Source of the DNA: Alcanivorax sp.
Lineage (GTDB): Bacteria > Pseudomonadota > Gammaproteobacteria > Pseudomonadales > Alcanivoracaceae
Length of the DNA: 64,000 nucleotides
Reading direction: 5' to 3'
Assembly: GCF_002733835.1 (NCBI RefSeq)
Contig: NZ_NVWY01000030.1
Location: forward strand, 1 to 64,000
In this document: piece after piece, positions 16,922-26,404 of the stretch
Position numbering within the stretch: the stretch's first letter is position 1
Layout of the letters: each line of letters begins with the position of its first letter
The notes under the pieces: generated by a model
What the model saw: the letters and a program-made list of their open reading frames with translations, nothing else
Told to the model about the DNA's origin: nothing
The model's database searches: none
Position numbers and translations under genes: made by a program

Positions 16922-17746
16922 ATGACCATGCTGATCCGCCACAGAAAAGTGAGAGCCCCGATGCAGACTGGCCAGATACTCGCGGAACTGCGTAAAGCCC
17001 GCCGCCTCAGCCAACTGGAACTGGCGTTACGGGCCGACGTATCCAGCCGGCACCTGAGCTTTATCGAAACCGGACGCAGCCAGCCAAGCCCTGCCATGCT
17101 CAAACGTCTGGCACTGGAAATGGAGTTAAGCTGCCGGGACACGAATCGACTACTGCTGGCGGCGGGTTACGCACCTGCCTTCACCGAAACGGACCTGAGC
17201 AGTAACAGCATGGCACCGGTGCGCGAAGCGCTGAGCGTCATGCTCACAAACCACAACCCGCTGCCTGCCGTCGTCCTCGATGCCCACTGGAATGTATTAA
17301 TGGCCAACGAGGCTCAGCAGCGGCTGATGGGCCTGATGATTGAGGAGCGCGGGCCTTTTCCACAGACCGCCAATGTGGTCGAACTGGTGTTCCATCCCCA
17401 GGGTTATCGGCCGTTTCTGCGCAACTGGGATGAGGTGGCCGCCTTCCTGCTGCGCCGCCTGCACCGTGACCAGCAAGCTCGCCCTGACCCGGCACTGGCC
17501 ACATTGCTTGATCGGCTGGCGGAATTGGCCGATCTGGACGCCCTGCTGCATCAACCACCCGGTAATGATCACAGCGCGCCCATGATGGCCCTGGACATTG
17601 AGCTGGCCGGCCAGCGGCTACGCAGCTTCTCCACCCTGGCCAGCTTTGGCACCGCGCTGGATGTGGTCATGGAAGAACTGCGCATCGAACATTACTTCCC
17701 CGCCGATGAGGCCACCCGCCGCTGGTTCCGAAATCAGATTCAATAG
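16922..17746 (+). CDS. XRE family regulator with MmyB-like ligand-binding domain
   Basis: DNA-binding protein of up to 274 residues. A Cro/XRE helix-turn-helix covers about residues 18-72 (ELRKARRLSQLELALRADVSSRHLSFIETGR), and the C-terminal two thirds match the PAS-like MmyB ligand-binding domain, with NPLPAVVLDAHWNV and ANEAQQRLMG. In the solved family member a fatty acid is bound. The ATG at 16961 (MQTGQ) is an alternative start nearer the HTH. Regulators of this family usually control a neighbouring divergent gene, here the two small membrane proteins. Confidence 0.87.
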   Translation: MTMLIRHRKVRAPMQTGQILAELRKARRLSQLELALRADVSSRHLSFIETGRSQPSPAMLKRLALEMELSCRDTNRLLLAAGYAPAFTETDLSSNSMAPVREALSVMLTNHNPLPAVVLDAHWNVLMANEAQQRLMGLMIEERGPFPQTANVVELVFHPQGYRPFLRNWDEVAAFLLRRLHRDQQARPDPALATLLDRLAELADLDALLHQPPGNDHSAPMMALDIELAGQRLRSFSTLASFGTALDVVMEELRIEHYFPADEATRRWFRNQIQ

Positions 17747-17761
17747 GCCTCACCCATCGAA

Positions 17762-17794
17762 GGGGGGCGTACAAACCCGTATAATTCGCCCCCC
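17762..17794 (+). promoter_or_regulatory. Likely rapA promoter inside a GC inverted repeat
   Basis: A perfect -10 box TATAAT lies at 17780-17785, about 30 bases before the rapA ATG. It is enclosed by GGGGGGCG at 17762-17769 and CGCCCCCC at 17787-17794, a perfect 8-bp inverted repeat. No clear -35 box is seen. The repeat could form a cruciform or be part of the initially transcribed region. Confidence 0.45.
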
Positions 17795-17815
17795 AAGCAA
17801 TCACCGGCAGCAACA

Positions 17816-20725
17816 ATGACTGACTTTATCCCCGGCCAACGCTGGCTGAGCGAATCCGAAACCGAGCTGGGCCTCGGCATCATCAAGGAATTGGATTACC
17901 GACTGGTCACCGTTGAATACCCGGCGGTAGAGGAAGAGCGCACCTACGCCAAGAACAATGCCCCCCTGTCCCGGGTCACCTTCGACAGCGGCGACACCAT
18001 CCGCACCGCCGATGAAATGGAGCTGGTGGTCACCGAAGTCAACGAGCTCAACGGCCTCAAGGTCTACATGGCGCACCCGAAAGATGGCAGCCCGGACGAT
18101 ATTCAGCCGGTGCCGGAAACCAACCTGGGTCACACCCTGCGCCTGACGGCGGCACTGGACCGCCTGCTGTCCAATCAACTGTCTTCCAATCGCTGGTTTG
18201 AACTGCGTATCGACGCCCTCAATGCGCACTGCCGCCAGCAGCAATCCACCATCAAGGGGTTGCGTGGCCCGCGCATCGACCTGATTGGCCACCAGTTGTA
18301 TATCGCCGACCAGGTGGCCAACCGTTTTGCCCCACGGGTATTGCTAGCCGATGAAGTGGGCCTGGGGAAAACCATCGAAGCCGGCCTGATTCTGCATCAG
18401 CAACTACTCACCGGCCGTGCCAAGCGGGTACTGGTGGTGGTGCCTTCCCCACTGGTGCACCAGTGGTTTGTGGAAATGGTGCGCCGCTTCAACCTGCACT
18501 TCTCTATCTTTGATGCCGAGCGCCTTAACGCCCTGCAGCCGGAAACCAGCATCAAGGACATGCTCGCGCAAATCATTGAAGAGGAAAACACACCGGACGA
18601 AGACACTGCCGACGACTCAGATTCCGTCCGCGCAGCCTCCGGTGACGACAACCCGTTCCTCAGCGAGCAGCTGATTCTGTGCAGCACCGACTTTCTCAGT
18701 GAGTGCGATATCGAGCAGCTAGCCGCCGCCGACTGGGATCTACTGGTGGTGGATGAAGCCCATCACCTGGAGTGGTCCGCTGGCCAGGCCAGTGAGGATT
18801 ACCAGCGAGTGGAAACCATTGCCCAAAAGGCCCGTGGGCTGTTGCTGCTCACCGCAACACCCGAACAATTGGGCCTGGAAAGCCATTACGCTCGCTTGCG
18901 TCTGCTCGACCCGGAACGCTACCCCAGCCTGGAGGCCTTCAAGGACGAGCAAGCGCACTATCAGGATGTGGCGGCGCTGGCTGGCCGTTTGCATGACGAA
19001 CCCAGCTGGGATGCAGCACTGAAGAAAGAAGCCGTTGCCCTGCTGCCGGACATGAATATTGACGAAGCGGACCGCGATGCAATCCTCACGGAACTGCTGG
19101 ACCGCTCCGGCCCCGGCCGCGTCATGTTCCGTAATACCCGCCACAACATCGCCGGCTTCCCGGCCCGCCACGCGCACGGCATCCCGCTGACGCTGCCGGA
19201 CGAATACAAATACGACAGCGACGAAGAAATTGACGGCCACCTGCACCCGGAAACCCTGTTCCACGATGATCGCTGGTGCAGCCTGGACCCCCGAGTGAAC
19301 TGGCTGGAAAACTTTTTCAAACAGCATCGTCACGACAAGGTGCTGGTGATCTGTGCCAGCAAGCACACCGCCACCGACCTGCATGCCCACTGTAACTACA
19401 AGCTGGGCATGAACGTGGCCATGTTCCATGAAGACATGGACCTGATCGAACGGGACCGGGCCGCCGCCTTTTTCGCCGATGACTTCGACGGTGCCCAGGC
19501 GCTGATTTGCTCGGAAATCGGCTCCGAAGGCCGTAACTTCCAGTTTGCCCATCATCTGGTGCTGCTGGATCTGCCCTTGAACCCGGACCTGCTGGAACAA
19601 CGTATCGGCCGGCTGGACCGTATCGGCCAGAGCGAAGATATCCAGATTCACGTGCCCTACTTCGAGCAGCACGCCCAGGAGGTGTTGTTCCGCTGGTATC
19701 ACGACGGCATGAACGCCTTCGAGCACACCAACCCGGCCGGCCACGACATCTACCTGCGCAGCCGCGACGCGCTGGAGCCACTGCTGACCGGCGACCCGGA
19801 ATACACCGCCATCGAAGCGCTGGTCGACGATACCCGCACCATCACCAACGAACTGCATACGCTACTGGAGACCGGCCGCGACCGCCTGCTGGAACTGAGC
19901 TCCTTCGACAGTGAGCGAGCTGAAACCTTGATCACCGACCTGATCGCTGCCGATGACGACAGCCCTCTGCCTTTCATGCAGCGCATCTTTGATCGTTACG
20001 GCGTGGAACAGGAAGATCATTCCGACACGGCCATCATCCTCAAACCCGGCCCGCACATGCGCGATGCGTTCCCCGCCCTGCCGGAAGAAGGCGTCACCAT
20101 GACCGACAACCGGGCCACTGCACTGGCCCGCGACGACATGCAATTCCTGACCTGGGAGCATCCCATGGTCACCGGCAGCCTGGAGATGATGCTCACCGAA
20201 CACCGTGGCAAAGCCGCCGTCAGCCTGCTCAAGAATCCCAAAATCAAGGCTGGCACCCTGCTGATCGAAGCCATCTATACCGTTGATGCCATTGCTCCCA
20301 AACAGTTGCAGGCAGACCGCTTCCTTCCCACCACGGTGATTCGTCACCTGCTGGATGCCAATGGCAAAAATATCAGCCAGGCCATCAGCCACGACGGCCT
20401 GAGCCAGCAATGCCACAAGATGGACAAGCCTCTCAGCCGCAAGATCGTTGGCAGTCAGAAACCCCTGCTGGAAAAATTGCTGAAAGCCGACGAAACCAGC
20501 GCCAGTCAGGAAGCGGAAAGCATTATTGCCGCTGCCCAGGAAAAAATGCGCGCCGAACAGGCCCACGAGCTGGCTCGCCTGAAAGCCCTGCAAGCCAAAA
20601 ACCCGGCGGTCCGTCACGAAGAAGTAGAAGCCCTGGAAGCGCAAACACAGGCTCTGGAAAAATGCCTCAGCGAAGCTCAGTGCCAACTTGAAGCCGTGCG
20701 AATTATTGTCTCGGGAGGAGACTGA
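17816..20725 (+). CDS. rapA: RNA polymerase-associated ATPase RapA
   Basis: SWI2/SNF2-type ATPase of 969 residues, essentially the length of Escherichia coli RapA (968), which recycles stalled RNA polymerase after termination. The N-terminal Tudor-like region begins with GQRWLSESETELGLG, motif I is DEVGLGKTIEAGL near residues 178-190, the DEAH box is DEAHH near 314-318, and the helicase C motif QRIGRLDRIGQ lies near 595-605. The C-terminal spacer ends with a Glu/Ala/Gln-rich helix. The gene is followed two bases later by a carboxylesterase gene. Confidence 0.97.
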   Translation: MTDFIPGQRWLSESETELGLGIIKELDYRLVTVEYPAVEEERTYAKNNAPLSRVTFDSGDTIRTADEMELVVTEVNELNGLKVYMAHPKDGSPDDIQPVPETNLGHTLRLTAALDRLLSNQLSSNRWFELRIDALNAHCRQQQSTIKGLRGPRIDLIGHQLYIADQVANRFAPRVLLADEVGLGKTIEAGLILHQQLLTGRAKRVLVVVPSPLVHQWFVEMVRRFNLHFSIFDAERLNALQPETSIKDMLAQIIEEENTPDEDTADDSDSVRAASGDDNPFLSEQLILCSTDFLSECDIEQLAAADWDLLVVDEAHHLEWSAGQASEDYQRVETIAQKARGLLLLTATPEQLGLESHYARLRLLDPERYPSLEAFKDEQAHYQDVAALAGRLHDEPSWDAALKKEAVALLPDMNIDEADRDAILTELLDRSGPGRVMFRNTRHNIAGFPARHAHGIPLTLPDEYKYDSDEEIDGHLHPETLFHDDRWCSLDPRVNWLENFFKQHRHDKVLVICASKHTATDLHAHCNYKLGMNVAMFHEDMDLIERDRAAAFFADDFDGAQALICSEIGSEGRNFQFAHHLVLLDLPLNPDLLEQRIGRLDRIGQSEDIQIHVPYFEQHAQEVLFRWYHDGMNAFEHTNPAGHDIYLRSRDALEPLLTGDPEYTAIEALVDDTRTITNELHTLLETGRDRLLELSSFDSERAETLITDLIAADDDSPLPFMQRIFDRYGVEQEDHSDTAIILKPGPHMRDAFPALPEEGVTMTDNRATALARDDMQFLTWEHPMVTGSLEMMLTEHRGKAAVSLLKNPKIKAGTLLIEAIYTVDAIAPKQLQADRFLPTTVIRHLLDANGKNISQAISHDGLSQQCHKMDKPLSRKIVGSQKPLLEKLLKADETSASQEAESIIAAAQEKMRAEQAHELARLKALQAKNPAVRHEEVEALEAQTQALEKCLSEAQCQLEAVRIIVSGGD

Positions 20726-20727
20726 CC

Positions 20728-21393
20728 ATGAGTGATCTATTGCGTTGCGTTGAAATCGAACCATCAGCCCAAGCCACCGCCAGTGTGATCTGGCTACACG
20801 GCCTGGGCGCCAGCGGTCACGATTTTGAGCCCATTGTCCCCGAGCTTCAGCTGCCTGCGGACCTGCCCGTGCGGTTTGTCTTTCCCCATGCCCCGCAGAT
20901 TCCCGTTACGGTGAACGGGGGCATGGTCATGCCCGCCTGGTACGACATTCTCGCCATGGATATCGACCGCAAAGTGGACGAAGCCGGCGTTCTGGCCTCA
21001 GCGGACGCGGTAGATGCACTCATCGAGAGGGAAATCGCCCGCGGCATTCCCAGCGAACGCATCATTATTGCGGGTTTCTCACAAGGTGGTGCCGTTGCCT
21101 ACCAGGCCGCCCTGCGTCAGCCCAAGCCTCTGGCCGGCCTGCTTGCTCTCTCCACCTACATGGCCATGCCCGTCACACCCAGCGAGGCCAATGCCAAGCT
21201 TCCCGTGATGATCTGCCACGGCAGCATGGACCCGATGGTGCCGGAACAGCTGGGCCAACGGGCCGCAGCCACCCTGACTGAACTGGGCTATACCCCGCAA
21301 TACCGCAGCTACCCCATGGAACACATGGTCTGCCTGGAGCAGATTCGGGATATTGGGAAGTGGATTACGCAACGCCTGATGCCGAATGCCTAA
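20728..21393 (+). CDS. Carboxylesterase / acyl-protein thioesterase family
   Basis: Alpha/beta hydrolase of 221 residues, close to bacterial EstB-type carboxylesterases and acyl-protein thioesterases. The oxyanion region is WLHGLGASGHDF, the nucleophile lies in GFSQGGAVAYQ near residues 113-123, the acid in GSMDPMVP and the base in PMEHMVC. It acts on short-chain esters in the cytoplasm in known relatives. AGGAG precedes the ATG, which lies two bases after the rapA stop, so it is co-transcribed with rapA; the functional link is unknown. Confidence 0.92.
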   Translation: MSDLLRCVEIEPSAQATASVIWLHGLGASGHDFEPIVPELQLPADLPVRFVFPHAPQIPVTVNGGMVMPAWYDILAMDIDRKVDEAGVLASADAVDALIEREIARGIPSERIIIAGFSQGGAVAYQAALRQPKPLAGLLALSTYMAMPVTPSEANAKLPVMICHGSMDPMVPEQLGQRAAATLTELGYTPQYRSYPMEHMVCLEQIRDIGKWITQRLMPNA

Positions 21394-21472
21394 CGCCTGA
21401 CAAGGCTGGGCTGGCTCCCTTGCTCAGTTGTGGGAGCCTGCAATTCGGCGGCAGGCCCCATTCACGCTGAAT

Positions 21473-21504
21473 GTCTGATTACGGCTACGCCTAATCAGAC
21501 CTAC
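21473..21504. repeat. REP-like palindrome
   Basis: GTCTGATTA at 21473-21481 pairs with TAATCAGAC at 21492-21500, with an inner GGC-TAC-GCC stem. It resembles the dispersed GTCGGATTA...TAATCCGACCTAC palindromes found between genes in many gammaproteobacteria. Two GC-rich hairpins (21413-21438 and 21437-21457) precede it, all after the esterase stop. Confidence 0.55.
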
Positions 21505-21600
21505 TCCTGACCCCTTACTGTGTGTGGGCAAGCTCCCACAGAACACCCCCTTCCTCTCTGCTTTTTTCCGTCATGCATCTGGCATCAAACACCAGCCACA

Positions 21601-21636
21601 AAAAAAGCCGCGTCCCTCTCGGGGCGCGGCTTTTTC
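21601..21636. terminator. Bidirectional rho-independent terminator
   Basis: AAAAAGCCGCG at 21602-21612 pairs with CGCGGCTTTTT at 21625-21635. The A and T runs on either side give a U-tail on both strands, so it ends both the rapA-esterase unit and the ctaC-ctaD-ctaG-ctaE operon. Confidence 0.9.
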
Positions 21637-21669
21637 GTGTTGCCTGTCGCGTGACGCGTGCAGCGTCTC

Positions 21670-22551
21670 TTACAACCAGTACACCGTGATAAACAGGAAC
21701 AGCCACACCACGTCCACAAAGTGCCAGTACCAGGCACCCGCTTCCCAGGCGAAGTTATTCTCTTCATCGAAGTGCCCCTTGATCACACGCAGCAGGGTCA
21801 CAAACAGGAAGATGGTACCGATGGTCACGTGTGCACCGTGGAAACCGGTGAGCAGGAAGAACAGGCTACCGTAGATACCCGCATCCAAGGTCAGACCCAG
21901 CTCGGTGTAAGCGTGGATGTATTCTTCCACCTGCAGGAACAGGAAGATGATCCCCAACACCACCGTGGCCGCCTGGAAAGCGATCAGGGTACCGCGCTTG
22001 CCTTCCAGCAAGGCGTGGTGAGCAATGGTCAGCGTGATGGACGACACCAGCAGGATAGCCGTGTTGATAGCCGGCAGCCCCCATGCGCCCATGGCCTGGG
22101 TGGTATCACCCGCCGGGGTCACGGTTAGCGGCCACATGGCCTGGAAGTTCGGCCACAGCAGTTCGTGGGTCATGGCGTTGCTGCCTTCCCCGGACAACCA
22201 CGGCAGAATCAACCAGCGAGTGTAGAACATGGCGCCAAAGAAGGCCGCGAAGAACATCACTTCGGAGAAGATGAACCACAGCATGCCCTGACGGTAGGAA
22301 CCGCCCAGCTGATTACTGTGCAAGCCACCCACAGATTCCTTGATCGTGTCACGCCACCACAGGGCGATCACTATCAGTAACCAGGTCAGACCCAGGAAGA
22401 ACAGGGGCTTGCCGAAGAAACTGGGCTCCATGTCTGCCATGGTGCTCTGCTGAATGAAGTGCGCACCGCCAATGGCGGTCATGAACAAACCGATGGACGC
22501 GGTCAACGGCCAGGGGCTGCTCTCGGGAACGTAATACTTTTCAGTAGCCAT
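21670..22551 (-). CDS. ctaE: Cytochrome c oxidase subunit III
   Basis: Core subunit III of aa3-type cytochrome c oxidase, 293 residues with about seven transmembrane helices. FFAAFFGAMFYTRW, the HHALLEGKR loop and the C-terminal GFHGAHVTIGTIFL and HFVDVVWLFLF segments are standard for the subunit, which stabilises proton uptake in subunit I. It is the last gene of the minus-strand oxidase operon, after ctaC, ctaD and ctaG, and precedes the terminator at 21601-21636. Confidence 0.97.
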   Translation of the reverse strand: MATEKYYVPESSPWPLTASIGLFMTAIGGAHFIQQSTMADMEPSFFGKPLFFLGLTWLLIVIALWWRDTIKESVGGLHSNQLGGSYRQGMLWFIFSEVMFFAAFFGAMFYTRWLILPWLSGEGSNAMTHELLWPNFQAMWPLTVTPAGDTTQAMGAWGLPAINTAILLVSSITLTIAHHALLEGKRGTLIAFQAATVVLGIIFLFLQVEEYIHAYTELGLTLDAGIYGSLFFLLTGFHGAHVTIGTIFLFVTLLRVIKGHFDEENNFAWEAGAWYWHFVDVVWLFLFITVYWL

Positions 22552-22579
22552 TAAAAAATCTCCTCTACAACCGGCTGTT

Positions 22580-23155
22580 CTAGTTAGCAGCCACGCTGTT
22601 GTTTTTACCGGCGACCCGCTCTGTCACATCGAAGATCGTATACGACAGAGTGAATTGATTAATGTGACTGGGAATTTCCGGATCCAGATAGAAAATCATC
22701 GGCATGTTCTTGCGCTCACCTGCCAGCAAGGTCTGCTGATCGAAGCAGAAACACTGCGTCTTGTGCAGGTATCGAGCCGCTTCCCCCGGTGTTACCGACG
22801 GGATGCTCTGGGTAATCATGTCCGATGACGTCGGGTTGCTTGCGAAAAAGTGCACCAGCGTAATTTCCCCCGGATGCACCTTGACCCGCTTGGTCTCAGA
22901 AGTGAATTCACCACTGATTCCGTCGCCCTTCTGGGTAATGAATTCCACAGTCACGGTACGGTCTGCCACCACATTTTCAGGCACCTGGGTGGCGGCCGTA
23001 CTCGATGTTTTTCCATTCAGTCCGGTGACATCACAGATAACGTTATAAAAGGGCACCATGAGGAAGGCGAAGCCAAACATGGCCACCGCCCAGACCAACA
23101 GCTTTTTCAGCGTGCGCTTGTTGCGCTGTTCAACACTGAGCTGTTCGCCACTCAT
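22580..23155 (-). CDS. ctaG: Cytochrome c oxidase assembly protein CtaG (Cox11)
   Basis: Copper chaperone of the Cox11/CtaG family, 191 residues, delivering copper to the CuB site of subunit I. One N-terminal membrane helix covers about 23-42 (LLVWAVAMFGFAFLMVPFYNV), with the family's PFYNVICDVTG, and the periplasmic domain has the copper motif KTQCFCFDQQ. I take the ATG at 23155 because GGAGG lies five bases before it; an in-frame GTG is 15 bases upstream. It sits between ctaD and ctaE as in many bacteria. Confidence 0.95.
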   Translation of the reverse strand: MSGEQLSVEQRNKRTLKKLLVWAVAMFGFAFLMVPFYNVICDVTGLNGKTSSTAATQVPENVVADRTVTVEFITQKGDGISGEFTSETKRVKVHPGEITLVHFFASNPTSSDMITQSIPSVTPGEAARYLHKTQCFCFDQQTLLAGERKNMPMIFYLDPEIPSHINQFTLSYTIFDVTERVAGKNNSVAAN

Positions 23156-23176
23156 GGTGTCCTCCGTCACTCTCTG

Positions 23177-24784
23177 TTACTTGACTACCGGCGGGGTGTC
23201 ATAGGTGTGGAACGGCGCCGGTGACGGCACTTCCCATTCCAGGCCTTCGGCACCTTCCCACGGCTTGGCCGGGGCTTTTTCACCTTTCTTAAGGGCGCAC
23301 AGCACGGCCACAGCCAGGAACAACAACTGCGAGAGGCCGAACCAGAAGCCGCCAATGGAAATCCAGAAGTTGTAATCCGCAAACTGCAGCGCGTAGTCAG
23401 CGTAACGACGCGGCATTCCAGCCAGACCCACGAAGTGCATGGGGAAGAACAGCAAGTTGGCGGAAATCAGGGAGTTCCAGAAGTGCAGCTCACCCAGGGT
23501 CTTGTTGGGCATGATGCCGGACCACTTCGGCAGCCAGTAGTAGGCCGCAGCGAAGATGGAGAAGATCGCACCGGTCACCAGCACGTAGTGGAAATGCGCC
23601 ACCACGAAGTAGGTGTCATGGTACTGGAAGTCTACCGGGGTGATCGCCAGCATCAGGCCGGACAGACCACCACAAGTGAACAGCACCACAAAAGCGATCG
23701 CCCACTTCATCGGCAGCTCAAAGGTCATGGACCCGCGCCACATGGTTGCGACCCAGTTGAACACCTTCACGCCGGTAGGCACGGAGATCAGCATGGTCAT
23801 GTACATGAAGAACAGGGTACCGGCCAGCGGCATGCCCACGGTGAACATGTGGTGAGCCCACACGACAAAGGACAGCAGCGCAATGGAGGCAGTCGCGTAC
23901 ACCATGGAGGCGTAACCGAACAGCGGCTTGCGGGCAAAGGCCGGAATGATCGCTGACACGATACCGAAGCTCGGCAGGATCATGATGTACACCTCAGGGT
24001 GCCCGAAGAACCAGAACACGTGCTGGAACAGTACCGGGTCACCACCACCGGCGGCATCGAAGAAGCTGGTGCCGAAGTGACGATCGGTCAACATCATGGT
24101 CACTGCACCGGCCAAAACCGGGATAACCGCGATCAGCAGGAAGGCGGTGATCAGCCAGGTCCACACGAACAGCGGCATCTTCATCAGGGTCATGCCCGGG
24201 GCACGCATGTTGAAGACAGTAACGACCACGTTGATCGCACCCATGATGGAAGAAATACCCATCATGTGAACCGACAGAATAAACAGGTCAGTGGACGCCG
24301 GACCGTACTTGGTCGACAGCGGCGCATAGAAGGTCCAGCCAAAGTTCGGGGCGCTGGGGTTACCGGCACCGAACGCGCTCATCACCACCGAACCAATCAG
24401 GATGGCGAAAGCGAAAGGCAGGATCCAGAAGGACCAGTTATTCATCCGCGGCAGCGCCATATCCGGCGCACCGATCATCAAGGGAATCATCCAGTTGGCC
24501 AGGCCAACCGTGGCGGGCATCACCGCACCAAATACCATGACCAGACCGTGTACGGTGGTCATCTGGTTGAAGAATTCCGGATCCACGAACTGCATGCCGG
24601 GCTCGAGCAGCTCGGCACGAATTACCATGGCAAGGAAACCGCCGGACAGGAACATGGCGAAGCTGAACCACAGGTACAAGGTACCGATATCTTTGTGGTT
24701 GGTGCTGAACAGCCAACGTTTCAGGCCGGTCGGGGCGTGGTGATGATCGTGATGATCATCATGGGTTGCAGCTGCAGTAGACAT
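23177..24784 (-). CDS. ctaD: Cytochrome c oxidase subunit I
   Basis: Catalytic subunit of 535 residues with twelve expected helices. Low-spin heme a ligands are H79 (TVHG) and H399 (FHY), the heme a3 ligand is H397, and CuB is bound by H262, H311 and H312, with Y266 of HPEVY as the cross-linked tyrosine. The D-channel entry and PGM segments also look complete. The N-terminus carries a His-rich stretch at residues 8-16 before the first helix, an unusual touch that could bind metal. It is the second gene of the operon. Confidence 0.98.
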   Translation of the reverse strand: MSTAAATHDDHHDHHHAPTGLKRWLFSTNHKDIGTLYLWFSFAMFLSGGFLAMVIRAELLEPGMQFVDPEFFNQMTTVHGLVMVFGAVMPATVGLANWMIPLMIGAPDMALPRMNNWSFWILPFAFAILIGSVVMSAFGAGNPSAPNFGWTFYAPLSTKYGPASTDLFILSVHMMGISSIMGAINVVVTVFNMRAPGMTLMKMPLFVWTWLITAFLLIAVIPVLAGAVTMMLTDRHFGTSFFDAAGGGDPVLFQHVFWFFGHPEVYIMILPSFGIVSAIIPAFARKPLFGYASMVYATASIALLSFVVWAHHMFTVGMPLAGTLFFMYMTMLISVPTGVKVFNWVATMWRGSMTFELPMKWAIAFVVLFTCGGLSGLMLAITPVDFQYHDTYFVVAHFHYVLVTGAIFSIFAAAYYWLPKWSGIMPNKTLGELHFWNSLISANLLFFPMHFVGLAGMPRRYADYALQFADYNFWISIGGFWFGLSQLLFLAVAVLCALKKGEKAPAKPWEGAEGLEWEVPSPAPFHTYDTPPVVK

Positions 24785-24798
24785 TGCTATCCCCTCCC

Positions 24799-26007
24799 TT
24801 ATTCGTGGTCGTTAACGTCGGCGGGCTGAATCAGATCGCCGGTGTCGTTGCCGAAAGCATTACGCTCGTAGGTGATCACCGCCGCAATCTGGCGAGGTGT
24901 CAGCTGAGCCTTGAAGTTGGGCATGGCACCACGGCCGTGCACCAGCACATCGATATGCTCGTTCAGGTGCTCTTTATTGGTGGCAAATTCCGTACCGGCA
25001 AACGCCAGGCCGATACCGCCTTCACCATTGGCACCGTGACACAGGGCACAAGCGCTGTCGTAAACCTGCTTGCCTTCTTCCAGCGCCTGATCGATACCGG
25101 CAAACGGTGTCAGATCCGGGCCTGAGGCAGCTTTTTCTTTCTCTTCGGCAATCCAGGTCTTGAACTCGTCCTGGGTCACCACTTCTACAGCAATCGGCAT
25201 GAAGGCGTGGTTCTTGCCACACAGTTCCGCACACTGGCCGTAGTAAGTGCCTTCCTTACCTTCCGGTACCAGTGCCCAGGTTTCATTGACGAACCCGGGG
25301 ATTGCATCTTTCTTGCCGCCGAAATCCGGCACCCAGAAAGAGTGGATCACGTCGTCAGAGGTCACCAGGAAGCGTACTTTCTGGCCCGACGGAATGATCA
25401 GTTTGTTATCCACTTCCAGGTTGTAGTTGTGGTCTTTCTCGGGAGCGTCCTTGCCGACCAGATCTTTCGCGGTGCCATAGGGGAACAGACCGCCGGACAG
25501 AACCGGGTTGTTGTACTGTTCCGGCGGCGTGGCCAGGTTGGAGAAGAAAGAGACACCAATATCGTTGTCGTCTTCGTACGTCAGGTACTCGTAGCTCCAC
25601 TTCCAGCGATAGCCGGTCACCTTCACCGTCAGCTCTGATTCAGCGGTATCGTCCAGCTGAACCAGTACGCGGGTGGCCGGTACGGCCATGGCGATCAGGA
25701 TAACGAAGGGGATCACTGTCCACAGCACCTCGAAAAACACGTTTTCGTGGAAGGTGGAAGGATTCGGATTCTTGGAACGGCGGTGGCGGATCATCGAGAA
25801 CAGAATCAGGCCACAGACCAGAAGACCGATGACGGTCACGATCCAGAGAACGGTGGTGTGAAGATTTTGAACTTCCTGACTGACCTGGGTTACCCCCGGT
25901 CGCAGATCGAGATCGGAACGTTCGGTCCAGTCGCTAGCGAAGGTCATGCCACTGATCATCAGTGACGTCAGACCCGCCGCCGCGCGGTGGAACAGAGTTG
26001 ACTGCAT
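24799..26007 (-). CDS. ctaC: Cytochrome c oxidase subunit II with fused cytochrome c domain
   Basis: Subunit II of 402 residues. Two N-terminal membrane helices lie at about 52-74 and 92-112. The CuA centre is formed by H222, C259, C263, H267 and M270. A fused C-terminal cytochrome c domain has the heme motif C320-ALC323-H324 and a likely axial M362, so this is a caa3-type arrangement. A signal-like segment precedes the first helix. It heads the operon ctaC-ctaD-ctaG-ctaE; GGGAG is found just before the ATG. Confidence 0.97.
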   Translation of the reverse strand: MQSTLFHRAAAGLTSLMISGMTFASDWTERSDLDLRPGVTQVSQEVQNLHTTVLWIVTVIGLLVCGLILFSMIRHRRSKNPNPSTFHENVFFEVLWTVIPFVILIAMAVPATRVLVQLDDTAESELTVKVTGYRWKWSYEYLTYEDDNDIGVSFFSNLATPPEQYNNPVLSGGLFPYGTAKDLVGKDAPEKDHNYNLEVDNKLIIPSGQKVRFLVTSDDVIHSFWVPDFGGKKDAIPGFVNETWALVPEGKEGTYYGQCAELCGKNHAFMPIAVEVVTQDEFKTWIAEEKEKAASGPDLTPFAGIDQALEEGKQVYDSACALCHGANGEGGIGLAFAGTEFATNKEHLNEHIDVLVHGRGAMPNFKAQLTPRQIAAVITYERNAFGNDTGDLIQPADVNDHE

Positions 26008-26404
26008 GCGTTTGCTCCCTGTTTTCCCCAGCGCTACCCCGTTACAGGCACGCTTGTTCTTTGCCGTTACCGGCGCCTGGAAAGCGAGTTTCAGGATTGA
26101 TGCGGCGAAACGGTCACCAGACCTTCCCCACTGACATCGACGACCAAGGGGGCGGCCGCTTAACGTGTCACATGGGAGGCAAAACCCAATAAAATCAAAT
26201 AGCTATTTACCGCCATGCTGATTTCACTGAATTGCCGGAGGTGTGGCAAATTGTCCCACTGCATTTATGGGCGCCAACTCTAGTCATTCGCATGGCTAAA
26301 GTCCAGCCGAAACGTAGGGTTTATCAAGCCTTTCAGGCAGATACGAAAGCCAAACGCTATGCTACACTCCGTCTCTATTTCCCTACCCAGCGTCTCTTTC
26401 TGCC
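26008..26404. other. Divergent intergenic region, ctaC and DUF1820 gene
   Basis: This 397-base gap must hold the promoter of the oxidase operon on one strand and of the DUF1820 gene on the other. A possible -10 box TACACT lies at 26363-26368 for the latter. The middle is AT-rich (near 26185-26215). I see no gene, strong hairpin or known operator. Confidence 0.4.

Noticed and set aside
18740-20764. Long minus-strand open frames opposite rapA
   Set aside because: They lie wholly within rapA, have no RBS and give low-complexity products.
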